Source: Pseudanabaena mucicola FACHB-723 (lineage in GTDB: Bacteria > Cyanobacteriota > Cyanobacteriia > Pseudanabaenales > Pseudanabaenaceae). Taken from it: a stretch of 64,000 nt of DNA. The stretch spans positions 1 through 64,000 of the forward strand of contig NZ_JACJQB010000019.1 in assembly GCF_014696385.1 (NCBI RefSeq). The letters are read 5' to 3'. This document shows positions 46,257-54,324 of this stretch, in pieces (the first letter of the stretch is position 1; each line of letters begins with the position of its first letter). Below the pieces are notes generated by a model. That model saw nothing but the letters and a program-made list of their open reading frames with translations. It did not search any database and was not told where the DNA came from. The position numbers and the translations under genes were made by a program.

Positions 46257-48396
46257 TATCTCGTTCAAATAAAATTGCCACGGTTCGCCAGATTAGCCAT
46301 AGATCATATTTTAGACTCCACTTTCGTTTATAGGTGAGATCAAATCCCATCACTTCCTCAAAACTACGTACCGTCGAGCGTCCACTCACCTGCCAAACAC
46401 CACTCAACCCCGGCTTAACATCTAAACGACTCCACTCAGTCATTTTTTCATCGGTATATTCATTTTCTAGCTCATAGAGTCCCACTTCACCAAAGGTGGG
46501 GGGTCTAGTACCAATCAGACTCATATCCCCTGACAGAATATTCCAAAACTGAGGAAACTCATCCAAACTCGTTTTACGCAGAAATTTGCCCACTTTGGTG
46601 ATCCGTGGATCGTTACTATTTTTAAAAAACTTACCACTATCATCCTTGTTTGGTGTGCCATCAGCGGCGTTGGCGATCTCATTGGTTACTTTTTGCTTCA
46701 GGGCTTCCGCATTTTTCACCATAGAGCGAAATTTCCAGATCCCAAAGGGTTTACTCATCAGCCCTGCGCGTCTTTGTTTAAACAAAATTGGGCCACGACT
46801 CTCTAATTTAATTGCGATCGCAATCGGAATAAATAAAATTGCCGTGAAGCTCAAACCAACTAGAGCACCAGCAATATCCAGCAGTCGCTTGGGAAAACTC
46901 CGCACCGATGGATGCAATGGCAAAGTCGGATCTAACTCGATCGCAGGATAGAAAAAATACATCACATAGGCGAATGCACAAATTACAGGTATACGTCTCA
47001 GCGTCTGATAGGTACGGTATAGAGCCTTAGCGAGGCGCGATACTTGGTCATTATTTGACTGAATACTACGACGGGGCGATCGGTGCGTATTCGTAGCTAC
47101 TTCAATATTAAAAACTTGATCGAGATTAGTCATTTTTAAAATCGATACCACCTGTGGATTAACACTCCACAGCACTAATTCCGTCGGTTCTTCCTTACCA
47201 GCCTGAATGTCCGCTTGACGCAACATCTTTAAGCAGGAAACTAAAGCCCCAACTCCTGAACTATCCATAAATTCAGTCTGCGACATATCTAAAATAATCT
47301 TCCGAAAACTTTCTTCCTCTTGGCACAACTGTCCAAAATCTTCCTTAAGAGTGCGTGCTTCAGGATTGAAAATATTTCTGGGTGTACTGATTAACACTGT
47401 GTCATGGAAGTTAGTGATTTTGACATTTCTCAATCCCATTTGGATAGAGTTAGTAGCTTGCCCCGTAGGAATATAGACAGCTTCAGGATATTGCCGCGCA
47501 ATTTCCTCCGCCCTCACAATCAAAAGATCGAGAGCTTTGCACGATCGCAATAATTTTGCCGATAGGCTCAAATCACGGAGACGGGTCTTGGACTCCACAA
47601 AGATCACTTTGCTTTTACATAGATACTTGGCAATCACTAAAAAGGGAACCGCCACCCCTGCCCCCGTTGACAGCACAATTTGTGGACGCTCCTGTTTGAT
47701 CACCCACATGGCAAGCAAGAGATTTCGCACCAAATTAGGGAGATGGCGATTGGTGGGACTATGCGCCCAAAGCGCCTTTTCGCCACTTAATTCCGCTTGG
47801 GTTGTCCCTGTTTTGAAAGTAATCCAAGTACGTTGAGGAATCGTTTGCCAATATTCCCGAAATCCTTGCATTCCTTTGAAATGTCCGCCCGAAGAGCAAA
47901 CCAGCAATAGCTTTTGATAGTCTTGGCTAGGATAGCGAGCCTGTAAATATTCACATAATGGCGTATCCTTCCCAAACTCAAGGGATGCACGGGGCATCGT
48001 GATTAATTTGAGGAACTTCACTAAATCCGCAGGTGAACGTGCAATCGCCACCCCCTGATTTTCTAGATCCTCTGCCATTTCCAGTTGATGATCATCTACA
48101 TGTTCATGGAATTTAACTGTCCGTGGCACTAAGATATAAGGCTTGTCAAATTCTTCTAGTAGCAGAGCAGAGCCTTCGCCACAGTGGGCAATGATTGCGT
48201 TGGCTTGCTCAACGGTACGTTTAAAAATAGCTTCGGGAATAACTTTATTAACTTTGACGTTATCAGGCAGACGGGTTGATGAGCCATATTGAATCGTCAC
48301 TTCTTCGTCGATTATGCCCTCATTAATCAACAAATTCACCCAATCCATCAGGGCATCAAAGGGATACTGCTCAGTACCAACCGTAACAAGTATCAT
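46243..48396 (-). CDS. Four-module fusion: Alg13-like, Alg14-like, STAS, polyprenyl-phosphate sugar transferase
   Basis: A 717-residue protein, ATG at 48396 (GTG at 48405 is possible). Residue numbers count from the ATG minus 3 of the longer form. Module 1 (about 1-145) begins MILVTVGTEQYPFDALMDW and has IAHCGEGSALLLEEF, like Alg13/PssE. Module 2 (about 165-320) begins LLLVCSSGGHFKGMQGF and has LSTGAGVAVPFLVIAK, like Alg14/PssD. Module 3 (about 332-445) is a STAS domain with MDSSGVGALVSCL, the phospho-acceptor DSSG. Module 4 (about 505-717) is a WbaP/WcaJ/EpsL-type initiating transferase with RLLDIAGALVGL, GPILFKQRRAG, KFRSM, KTSLDEFPQFWNIL and GTRPPT. It heads the EPS operon and could add the first two sugars to the lipid carrier. 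Confidence 0.9.
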   Translation of the reverse strand: MILVTVGTEQYPFDALMDWVNLLINEGIIDEEVTIQYGSSTRLPDNVKVNKVIPEAIFKRTVEQANAIIAHCGEGSALLLEEFDKPYILVPRTVKFHEHVDDHQLEMAEDLENQGVAIARSPADLVKFLKLITMPRASLEFGKDTPLCEYLQARYPSQDYQKLLLVCSSGGHFKGMQGFREYWQTIPQRTWITFKTGTTQAELSGEKALWAHSPTNRHLPNLVRNLLLAMWVIKQERPQIVLSTGAGVAVPFLVIAKYLCKSKVIFVESKTRLRDLSLSAKLLRSCKALDLLIVRAEEIARQYPEAVYIPTGQATNSIQMGLRNVKITNFHDTVLISTPRNIFNPEARTLKEDFGQLCQEEESFRKIILDMSQTEFMDSSGVGALVSCLKMLRQADIQAGKEEPTELVLWSVNPQVVSILKMTNLDQVFNIEVATNTHRSPRRSIQSNNDQVSRLAKALYRTYQTLRRIPVICAFAYVMYFFYPAIELDPTLPLHPSVRSFPKRLLDIAGALVGLSFTAILFIPIAIAIKLESRGPILFKQRRAGLMSKPFGIWKFRSMVKNAEALKQKVTNEIANAADGTPNKDDSGKFFKNSNDPRITKVGKFLRKTSLDEFPQFWNILSGDMSLIGTRPPTFGEVGLYELENEYTDEKMTEWSRLDVKPGLSGVWQVSGRSTVRSFEEVMGFDLTYKRKWSLKYDLWLIWRTVAILFERDNGAV

Positions 48397-49046
48397 GCTT
48401 AACACATTCCCTATATTTTCTTGTAATTGCTAAGAATTCGTCAAACCTAGCTCATCAAAAACAGTTTTTATCCAAACAGCTTGTTTGACTTTAGCAATTT
48501 AGTATCTCGTAAATTGCATTTATCTTTTTAGAACCAGTAGTATAACAGTCACACTTTTGGTTCAGGTATAGACAAATTGCTTAAAACCCTTGGTAGCGAG
48601 TTCTTATAAGCTTGTCTTTTGGAGATTGGCGGTTAAAATAGGGGCATCTTTAAGATTCGAGACGGAATGCTCAATGATTGGATTTTCATATCAAAAATGA
48701 GCCTGTGATTATGCTTACAGATAAGATAAAAAAAACTTATTAGACAAATCAAAAATTAAATGAAAACTCATCATTTTTACAACCTATCCAAACCCTTGTA
48801 ATCCTTTCTGTATAAGTGATTTACTAATTTAAGTACATCAAAAAACAATCGATAACTATCACCTATAACTAATGGTAGAAATAAAAAGCTACTTGTTCGC
48901 TAGGATGCCAAGAGCGATATGATGCGTGTTGATACCCCTGTGGGTGATTAAAGTAAACGCAACTTGGCTGAGTGCCTATACTTGGGTACAACTTCAAGAC
49001 TTCGTTTATTTTTTTGGCTGCAATCTTTAAGAGGTTTATTACATAC
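48397..49046. other. Long intergenic region upstream of EPS operon and ferredoxin
   Basis: The 650 bases separate two divergent units. No coding frame, tRNA or clear hairpin is supported. The region probably contains the EPS operon promoter on the minus strand and the promoter and leader of the first ferredoxin gene. An AAGAGG ribosome-binding site for the ferredoxin lies near 49028. Confidence 0.5.
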
Positions 49047-49346
49047 ATGGCTACCTACAAAGTAAGACTAATTAACGAAGCTGAAGGTCTAGATAAGACT
49101 ATCGAAGTTCCTTCTGACGAGTACATTCTTGACGTTGCCGAAGCTCAAGGCATTGATCTTCCTTACTCTTGCCGTGCTGGTGCTTGTTCTTCCTGCGCTG
49201 GTAAGATCGTTAAGGGTGAAATCGATCAAGGCGATCAGTCCTTCTTGGATGACGAGCAAATCGAAGCTGGCTACGCTCTTCTTTGCGTAACCTATGCTCA
49301 GTCTGATTGCGAAATCTTGACCCACCAAGAAGAAGCTCTCTACTAA
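49047..49346 (+). CDS. petF: Plant-type [2Fe-2S] ferredoxin (first copy)
   Basis: A 99-residue photosynthetic ferredoxin that accepts electrons from photosystem I. The four cluster cysteines are in [11 protein letters not shown] and LLCVTY. The C-terminal half [24 protein letters not shown] differs from the usual YVLTCVAYPTSDC form. The ATG at 49047 gives MATYKVRLI and has an AAGAGG site upstream; the frame opens earlier at 48972 without homology. A hairpin follows. The second copy starts 160 bases downstream. Confidence 0.95.
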   Translation: MATYKVRLINEAEGLDKTIEVPSDEYILDVAEAQGIDLPYSCRAGACSSCAGKIVKGEIDQGDQSFLDDEQIEAGYALLCVTYAQSDCEILTHQEEALY

Positions 49347-49378
49347 ACGCTTCTCTGTATATCAGGTAGAAATATTTT

Positions 49379-49424
49379 AAAAGCTCCGATCGCAATTTGC
49401 CTATGTCCAGCGATCGGAGCTTTT
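49379..49424 (+). terminator. Terminator of first ferredoxin
   Basis: Arms AAAAGCTCCGATCGC (49379-49393) and GCGATCGGAGCTTTT (49410-49424), followed by T. The same stem sequence recurs after the second copy. Confidence 0.88.
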
Positions 49425-49505
49425 TAATGATCAATTTCTCTTGTTTGAGTTCCAGATATCACCTATGATTGGGGCTGAAACTATTAAAACTTAATTAAAA
49501 ACAAC

Positions 49506-49802
49506 ATGGCTACTTACAAAGTAAAGCTTATTAACGCTGAAGGCACTGAAAATATTATTGATGTTCCTGATGATGAGTACATTCTTGATGTTGCCGAAGA
49601 GCAAGGTCTAGATCTTCCTTACTCTTGCCGCGCTGGTGCTTGTTCTTCTTGTGCAGGCAAGGTAACTAGTGGTTCTGTTGATCAAGGGGATCAATCTTTC
49701 CTCGATGATGATCAGATCGCTGCTGGCTATGTACTAACTTGCGTTGCTAAGCCTACCTCTGATGTCACCATCGAAACCCACAAAGAAGAAGAACTTTACT
49801 AA
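49506..49802 (+). CDS. petF: Plant-type [2Fe-2S] ferredoxin (second copy)
   Basis: A 98-residue ferredoxin. [32 protein letters not shown] with cluster cysteines, and [24 protein letters not shown] at the end. This copy is closer to canonical PetF than the upstream one at the C-terminus, but has Lys-Pro-Thr-Ser-Asp-Val where most have a Cys. Its own promoter is likely since a terminator separates the copies. Its isoform function cannot be told from sequence. Confidence 0.95.
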   Translation: MATYKVKLINAEGTENIIDVPDDEYILDVAEEQGLDLPYSCRAGACSSCAGKVTSGSVDQGDQSFLDDDQIAAGYVLTCVAKPTSDVTIETHKEEELY

Positions 49803-49860
49803 GTAGCTTCTCGATATTTGTGGTTTGTAATGACTGCTAAGTAAGCAGTACATGCGTAGA

Positions 49861-49906
49861 AAAAGCTCCGATCGCTAGCTAATCAGGTGTAGTGATCGGG
49901 GCTTTT
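49861..49906 (+). terminator. Terminator of second ferredoxin
   Basis: Arms AAAAGCTCCGATCGCT (49861-49876) and AGTGATCGGGGCTTTT (49891-49906) with two G-T or mismatch positions. It is a decayed copy of the stem after the first ferredoxin. Confidence 0.8.
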
Positions 49907-49937
49907 CTATGGCTACCGCCAGTCTTGTTATGACACA

Positions 49938-49991
49938 AACCTAAAAAAGCGAGTGGCGGTGCAAAGCGCTGCCACTCGCTTTTTTAGGTTT
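49938..49991. repeat. Long hairpin repeat related to that at 34021
   Basis: 21-bp perfect arms (49938-49958 and 49971-49991) with core AAGCGAGTGGC. The word AAGCGAGTG and the loop CGGTGC are shared with the hairpin at 34021-34075. The flanking AAACCTAAAA and complement differ. It could act as a bidirectional terminator. Confidence 0.75.
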
Positions 49992-50105
49992 AATTTGTTC
50001 TAGTGCAAGTGACTATAGCTATAGAAGCAGCATCGGAATTGCCATAACGCTGTGATTTGATGTTACATTTTTCAAAATCTAAATTTGTAAGGGACAGTAC
50101 CAATT

Positions 50106-51830
50106 TTGTCGGGCAACGAAGAAGAAAATAGCGTCACCGCAACGCCAGAATCAGCAAGTCCTGCATCGTCCGCTAAGCGATCGCTATTAAATATTGCGAC
50201 GATTGTAGCAGTTGCGACTTTGCTCAGCAAAATATTTGGGCTATTGCGTCAAGTTGCGATCGCAGCAGCATTTGGTAACGGTACTGCCTATGGTGCGTAT
50301 AACTTTGCCTATGTAATTCCGGGATTTTTATTGATCCTGCTAGGCGGGATTAATGGCCCATTTCACAGCGCCATCGTCAGTGTGTTGGCAAAACGCGATC
50401 GCAAAGAAGTCGCCGTCATCATCGATAGCATCACCACCATCGTCACAGGAATTTTATTGCTGGTGAGCATCGCCCTCGTGATTTTTGCAGAGCCATTGAT
50501 GCACCTCGTTGCCCCTGGTTTATTCACCCCCGAAGCTGAATTATTAGCCAGAGGGATTACTCCTGAAACTATTCAAAATCTGAAGATCACCAAAGATATT
50601 GCCATCCAACAATTTCAGATCATGGCTCCGATGGCAGTCCTAGCAGGACTAGTGGGCATTGGCTTTGGTGCATTAAATGCCGCCGATGCCTATTGGTTGC
50701 CCTCAGTCAGCCCCATCTTTTCCAGTATGACTGTCTTAATTGGCATCGGTGGCTTGTTCTGGACGATGGGTAGCAAAATTTTATTACCAGAAAATGCGAT
50801 GCTTGGCGGTGCAGTGCTGGCATGGTCAACCCTTGCGGGTGCAGTTTTGCAATGGCTGGTGCAATTGCCTGTACAGATGAAGGCGGGCATGGGTGGATTT
50901 AAACTCAGATTTGATTGGCAACGCCCCGAAGTCAAGGAAGTGATGAAAATTATGCTTCCTGCCACCTTTTCATCGGGGATGCTGCAAATTAATGTCTGGA
51001 CAGATTTGTTTTTTGCTTCATTTATTCCCAATGCAGCAGCAGCAGTGTCCGCGATGGGCTACGCAGGATTGCTTGTACAAACACCTTTAGGGATTTTGTC
51101 AAATGTGATTCTGGTACCGTTATTTCCAGTGCTATCCAAGCTCACCGATCCTGAAAATTGGGATGAACTGAAACAACGCATTCGCCAAGGCTTGATGCTC
51201 ACAGCATTAACAATGTTGCCGATTAGTGCGGTGATGGTTGCCCTTGCTCTGCCAATCTCACAGGTGGTCTATGAGCGCTATGCCTTTGATACAGCAGCAT
51301 CACAGCTAACTGCTGTTGTTCTGATGGCTTACTCCGTCGGGATGTTTGTGTACTTAGGGCGCGATGTATTAGTGCGGGTGTTTTATGCCCTTGGTGATGG
51401 CGATACCCCCTTTAAAATTAGCGTTGTCAATATTTTCTTGAATGGACTATTTGATTATTTATTAGTTCAAAGATTTGGGGCAGCAGGGATTGTTTTGGCA
51501 ACGGTTGGTGTGAATGTGATCTCGATGTTTGCCATGATCTATTTCCTCAATCGCCGCCTCAATGGTATGCCCCTTAAAAGTTGGACGATTACGCTCTTGG
51601 GTTTAGTCATCGCCAGTGTCATCGCAGGTGGCGCGAGCTGGGGCAGCTATTATTTGCTCAGTCAAAGCTTTGATAGCCTTGGCACTGTTGCCAAATTTGG
51701 CGCGAAGGTGGGTGGACTTGCGATCGCAAGTGGGCTTGGCTTCACAATTTTTGGAGCGATTGCCATACAGATGAAAATTCCTGAAATTAGGGCTTTAACC
51801 AATCAAATCAAGCGCCGCTTTTCTCGATAG
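50106..51830 (+). CDS. murJ: Lipid II flippase MurJ (MviN)
   Basis: A 574-residue membrane protein of the MurJ/MviN family, which moves lipid II across the plasma membrane for wall synthesis. The start region LLSKIFGLLRQVAIAAAFGNGTAYGAYNFAYVIPGFLLILLGGINGPFHSAI is diagnostic. About 14 spans are visible, and FYALGDGDTPFKISV is conserved. The proposed start is TTG at 50106, preceded by AAGGGA; I see no in-frame ATG upstream with a better site. A terminator shared with sbtB follows. Confidence 0.93.
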   Translation: MSGNEEENSVTATPESASPASSAKRSLLNIATIVAVATLLSKIFGLLRQVAIAAAFGNGTAYGAYNFAYVIPGFLLILLGGINGPFHSAIVSVLAKRDRKEVAVIIDSITTIVTGILLLVSIALVIFAEPLMHLVAPGLFTPEAELLARGITPETIQNLKITKDIAIQQFQIMAPMAVLAGLVGIGFGALNAADAYWLPSVSPIFSSMTVLIGIGGLFWTMGSKILLPENAMLGGAVLAWSTLAGAVLQWLVQLPVQMKAGMGGFKLRFDWQRPEVKEVMKIMLPATFSSGMLQINVWTDLFFASFIPNAAAAVSAMGYAGLLVQTPLGILSNVILVPLFPVLSKLTDPENWDELKQRIRQGLMLTALTMLPISAVMVALALPISQVVYERYAFDTAASQLTAVVLMAYSVGMFVYLGRDVLVRVFYALGDGDTPFKISVVNIFLNGLFDYLLVQRFGAAGIVLATVGVNVISMFAMIYFLNRRLNGMPLKSWTITLLGLVIASVIAGGASWGSYYLLSQSFDSLGTVAKFGAKVGGLAIASGLGFTIFGAIAIQMKIPEIRALTNQIKRRFSR

Positions 51831-51835
51831 ATTAC

Positions 51836-51863
51836 AAAAAAGCTCCCCAAGGGGAGCTTTTTT
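51836..51863. terminator. murJ/sbtB terminator
   Basis: Arms AAAAAAGCTCCCC (51836-51848) and GGGGAGCTTTTTT (51851-51863) with a 2-base loop, ideal in both directions. Confidence 0.93.
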
Positions 51864-51866
51864 AGT

Positions 51867-52181
51867 TTAGGAAGTCGCCATGCTCTGCGACGAATTAATT
51901 GCCAACGCATCGGAGATATAGCAAACTCCCCCAAATTTCTTAGTGACGGGTTTCAGCTTGTCCACCAATAGCTTGGTTTTGTCCTCTAAAAAGAAAGCGA
52001 TGACATAATCATTTTCCAGCATACTCATGTCGAGATCGCCTGAATTAGTACCGCTTACCCCTTTACCAACCACATTACGAATTACGGTGTAATTCAAAAC
52101 GCCGACACTCTCTAAAACCTTGATGATTTTGTGGGATTCGACCGAATCCGACACAATTTCGATTCTTTTGACCGCTTGCAT
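51867..52181 (-). CDS. sbtB: SbtB, PII-like regulator of bicarbonate uptake
   Basis: A 104-residue PII-superfamily protein. It starts AVKRIEIVSDSVESHKIIKVLESVGVLNYTVIRNVVGKG (T-loop start) and has DYVIAFFLEDKTKLLVDKLKPVTKKFGGVCYISDALAI. SbtB binds cAMP and adenine nucleotides and controls SbtA, the Na+/HCO3- symporter. Here it lies 40 bases downstream of sbtA, the expected order. It lacks the C-terminal Cys-Gly-Pro-Glu-Gly-Cys R-loop of Synechocystis SbtB, ending in a Ser-rich tail. Confidence 0.9.
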   Translation of the reverse strand: MQAVKRIEIVSDSVESHKIIKVLESVGVLNYTVIRNVVGKGVSGTNSGDLDMSMLENDYVIAFFLEDKTKLLVDKLKPVTKKFGGVCYISDALAINSSQSMATS

Positions 52182-52221
52182 AATCTTATCTCTCTTAAAT
52201 TTGACTGAAAAGATCTCGAAT

Positions 52222-53208
52222 CTATACCCAAAACAAATTGATCACATACAAATACAAAGGAATGCCAATGATGATATTGAATGGGAAAGTAATCGCTAGA
52301 GCTGTCGAGACATAGAGGCTAGGATTTGCTTCTGGTACTGTCAAACGCATGGCAGCAGGCACGGCAATATAGGAAGCACTCGCGCATAGCACCGCAAACA
52401 GCAACGCATCACCCTGTGACATCGAAATTAATTTTGCGATCGCAATGCCCACACCCGAATTTAAGATCGGCATTAGCACCGCAAAAGCGATTAAGAACAC
52501 ACCAGTTTTTTGGAGATCCTTAATTCTTTTTGCTGCAACCAATCCCATATCTAGCAAAAAGAAGGTCAGCACGCCATAAAACAAATCCTGCGTAAAGGGT
52601 GACAACACATGCCAGCCCCTCTCGCCAGTCAAGCACCCAATGATTAAACTGCCGACTAATAAGAATACGGAACTATTCAAAAAAGCCTCTCGCAAGACCT
52701 CTCCCCACGCAAATTCGCGGGTTTCACCCTTAGCAGCCTTGTCGGCGGCAGTAAATAGACTCACGAGGATCAATCCCACAATAATCGCAGGGGACTCCAT
52801 CAGCGCAAGGGCTGCCACCATGTAGCCATCAAAGGCAATCCCTAGTTGACTCAAAAAGGAGCTAGCTGTAATGAAGGTGACGGCACTAATCGAGCCATAG
52901 GTGGCGGCGATCGCCGCCGCATTATAAGAGTCCAGCTTAATCTTGAGAATAAAAAATGAGTAAACAGGCACAATACAAGCCATCAGCACGGCGGCTGCCA
53001 TGGTCAGAACCACTTCCTGACTAATGCCGCTTTTGACGAGTTCAACGCCACCCTTAAACCCGATCGCCAGTAGTAAGTAAAGAGAAAATAGTTTGGGGAT
53101 TGGCGGTGGAATTTCTAAATCTGATTTAATCAGTACCGCAATCATGCCCAGAAAAAAGAACAGGATTGGCGGGTTAAGAACATTAGAGACAATTAGGTCT
53201 AAATCCAT
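52222..53208 (-). CDS. sbtA: Sodium-dependent bicarbonate transporter SbtA
   Basis: High-affinity Na+-dependent HCO3- transporter of the plasma membrane, part of the CO2-concentrating mechanism. The start is MDLDLIVSNVLNPPILFFFLGMIAVLI and there are about ten spans in two inverted halves, with ATYGSISAVTFITASSFL and ALCASASYIAVPAAMRLTVPEA as the family's conserved membrane segments. The ATG at 53208 is chosen; the frame opens 65 codons earlier with no homologous content. At 328 residues it is shorter than Synechocystis SbtA, mainly in the central loop. Confidence 0.93.
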   Translation of the reverse strand: MDLDLIVSNVLNPPILFFFLGMIAVLIKSDLEIPPPIPKLFSLYLLLAIGFKGGVELVKSGISQEVVLTMAAAVLMACIVPVYSFFILKIKLDSYNAAAIAATYGSISAVTFITASSFLSQLGIAFDGYMVAALALMESPAIIVGLILVSLFTAADKAAKGETREFAWGEVLREAFLNSSVFLLVGSLIIGCLTGERGWHVLSPFTQDLFYGVLTFFLLDMGLVAAKRIKDLQKTGVFLIAFAVLMPILNSGVGIAIAKLISMSQGDALLFAVLCASASYIAVPAAMRLTVPEANPSLYVSTALAITFPFNIIIGIPLYLYVINLFWV

Positions 53209-53697
53209 TGGGACTGATCCACGTAAAAGATTTTTGAGAAAACAATTCGATACTTGATGACAGTCTACAGAATTGTATGGCGATCGCCATCGGAAATGCG
53301 TTATTGGAAACACAACGCAAAGAGTTGTGTGCAAACCGAGAAAAACTTCAAGCCTCAATCGGCTATAACATATAGCAAAGTATAGTTTTTGGGAGAATAT
53401 CAAATCGAATTTATTGGATGGTTTAGCGATCGCCGATCTTGAAGATGCCCTAAAACTCAGCCGTGAAAAATCGCAATCGGAAGTTGGGGCATGGCTACTC
53501 CAAAAATATAGCCATCATCAATAAAAGTCTGTCTCAAAGGGACTAACTTTGAGGATATCCAAAAGTTTAGATAAGTATTTGAAAGCAAACGCTATACTAT
53601 GGTTAAACGTTAAGCTGCATATTATTTACTGATTAGTTGCCTAGCCACTTTCTCAGCGAATACATACTACCCCTTACAAACATTCATAGTTGGAAAA
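53209..53697. other. Divergent control region of sbtA and cpp1-like gene
   Basis: This 489-base stretch separates sbtA (minus) from the cpp1-like gene (plus). It includes one weak small ORF at 53414-53524 (listed) and presumably the carbon-responsive promoter of sbtA. I do not see a clear hairpin or riboswitch. Confidence 0.5.
53414..53524 (+). CDS. Possible small protein, 36 residues, weak
   Basis: A frame from TTG at 53414 to TAA at 53522-53524 reads LLDGLAIADLEDALKLSREK and ends in WLLQKYSHHQ, a plausible amphipathic helix. It has no ATG and no clear ribosome-binding site, and it lies in the sbtA leader region on the opposite strand. It may be a remnant or chance frame. Confidence 0.25.
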   Translation: MDGLAIADLEDALKLSREKSQSEVGAWLLQKYSHHQ

Positions 53698-54318
53698 ATG
53701 AGCGAACCAACTCCCTACGACAAATTAGGAGTCAACGACGAAGCCTCTTTTGAAGAGGTACGTGATGCACGCGATCGCCTATTGCGTGAATATGATGGGG
53801 ATGAGTCTCAGCAAGAAGCGATTGAAGTAGCTTACGATGCCATCCTTATGGATCGTTTACGCGCCCGTAAAGAGGGTAAAATCGCTGTCCCCGATCGCAT
53901 TCGCTATCCTGAACGTATAGCCACCGCAGCACCACCGACATTGCCTAGTAACGCCCAGCGTCGTGCGCCGTCTTGGCTGTCAAAACTACTAGATGAACCT
54001 AGTCAAAAAGATATTTATATTTCGCTAGGGATTTTCGCTGGAATTGGTGCAATTAGCTTTTTTGTTCCCGCCGCCGTTACCACTTGGCTATCCTTTGGCT
54101 TAATTGCCAGTGTGTATTGGCTCACTCGCAAAGATAACCGTTTTGGACGCTCTTTGCTTATTTCCCTATCAGGGGTCACCCTTGGCGTACTTTTGGCAAC
54201 TTTGACCAATCAAATCCTGATTGTCTCTCGTTTGGCTAGCAATGGATTTTTTCCTAGTCCTATTCAGATGGCAATCATTCTCTTGGTAATGTGGCTCCAT
54301 GCTTGCTTCCTCCGCTAA
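53698..54318 (+). CDS. CPP1-like (DnaJ-like) membrane chaperone, DUF3353
   Basis: A 206-residue protein. The N-terminal J-like region PYDKLGVNDEASFEEVRDARDRLLREYDGDE lacks the J-domain HPD. After a Pro-rich linker there are three or four spans (about 108-205). This is the CPP1/DUF3353 family; plant CPP1 stabilises protochlorophyllide oxidoreductase (LPOR) in chloroplast envelope and thylakoid membranes. Start ATG at 53698. It is 6 bases before nadE, probably one operon. Confidence 0.87.
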   Translation: MSEPTPYDKLGVNDEASFEEVRDARDRLLREYDGDESQQEAIEVAYDAILMDRLRARKEGKIAVPDRIRYPERIATAAPPTLPSNAQRRAPSWLSKLLDEPSQKDIYISLGIFAGIGAISFFVPAAVTTWLSFGLIASVYWLTRKDNRFGRSLLISLSGVTLGVLLATLTNQILIVSRLASNGFFPSPIQMAIILLVMWLHACFLR

Positions 54319-54324
54319 TTAGAG

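Larger units (their letters stand above)
49803..50105. other. Intergenic region with two hairpins
   Basis: About 300 bases without a gene. They hold the second ferredoxin terminator (49861-49906) and the longer repeated hairpin at 49938-49991, then a leader for murJ. No small gene is supported. Confidence 0.6.

Noticed and set aside
48397-49046. Small RNA or riboswitch upstream of the ferredoxin
   Set aside because: No recognised conserved secondary structure or motif could be seen.
53209-53403. 65-residue N-terminal extension of SbtA
   Set aside because: SbtA begins MDLDLI-like and the extension looks like non-coding sequence with a TTG start.
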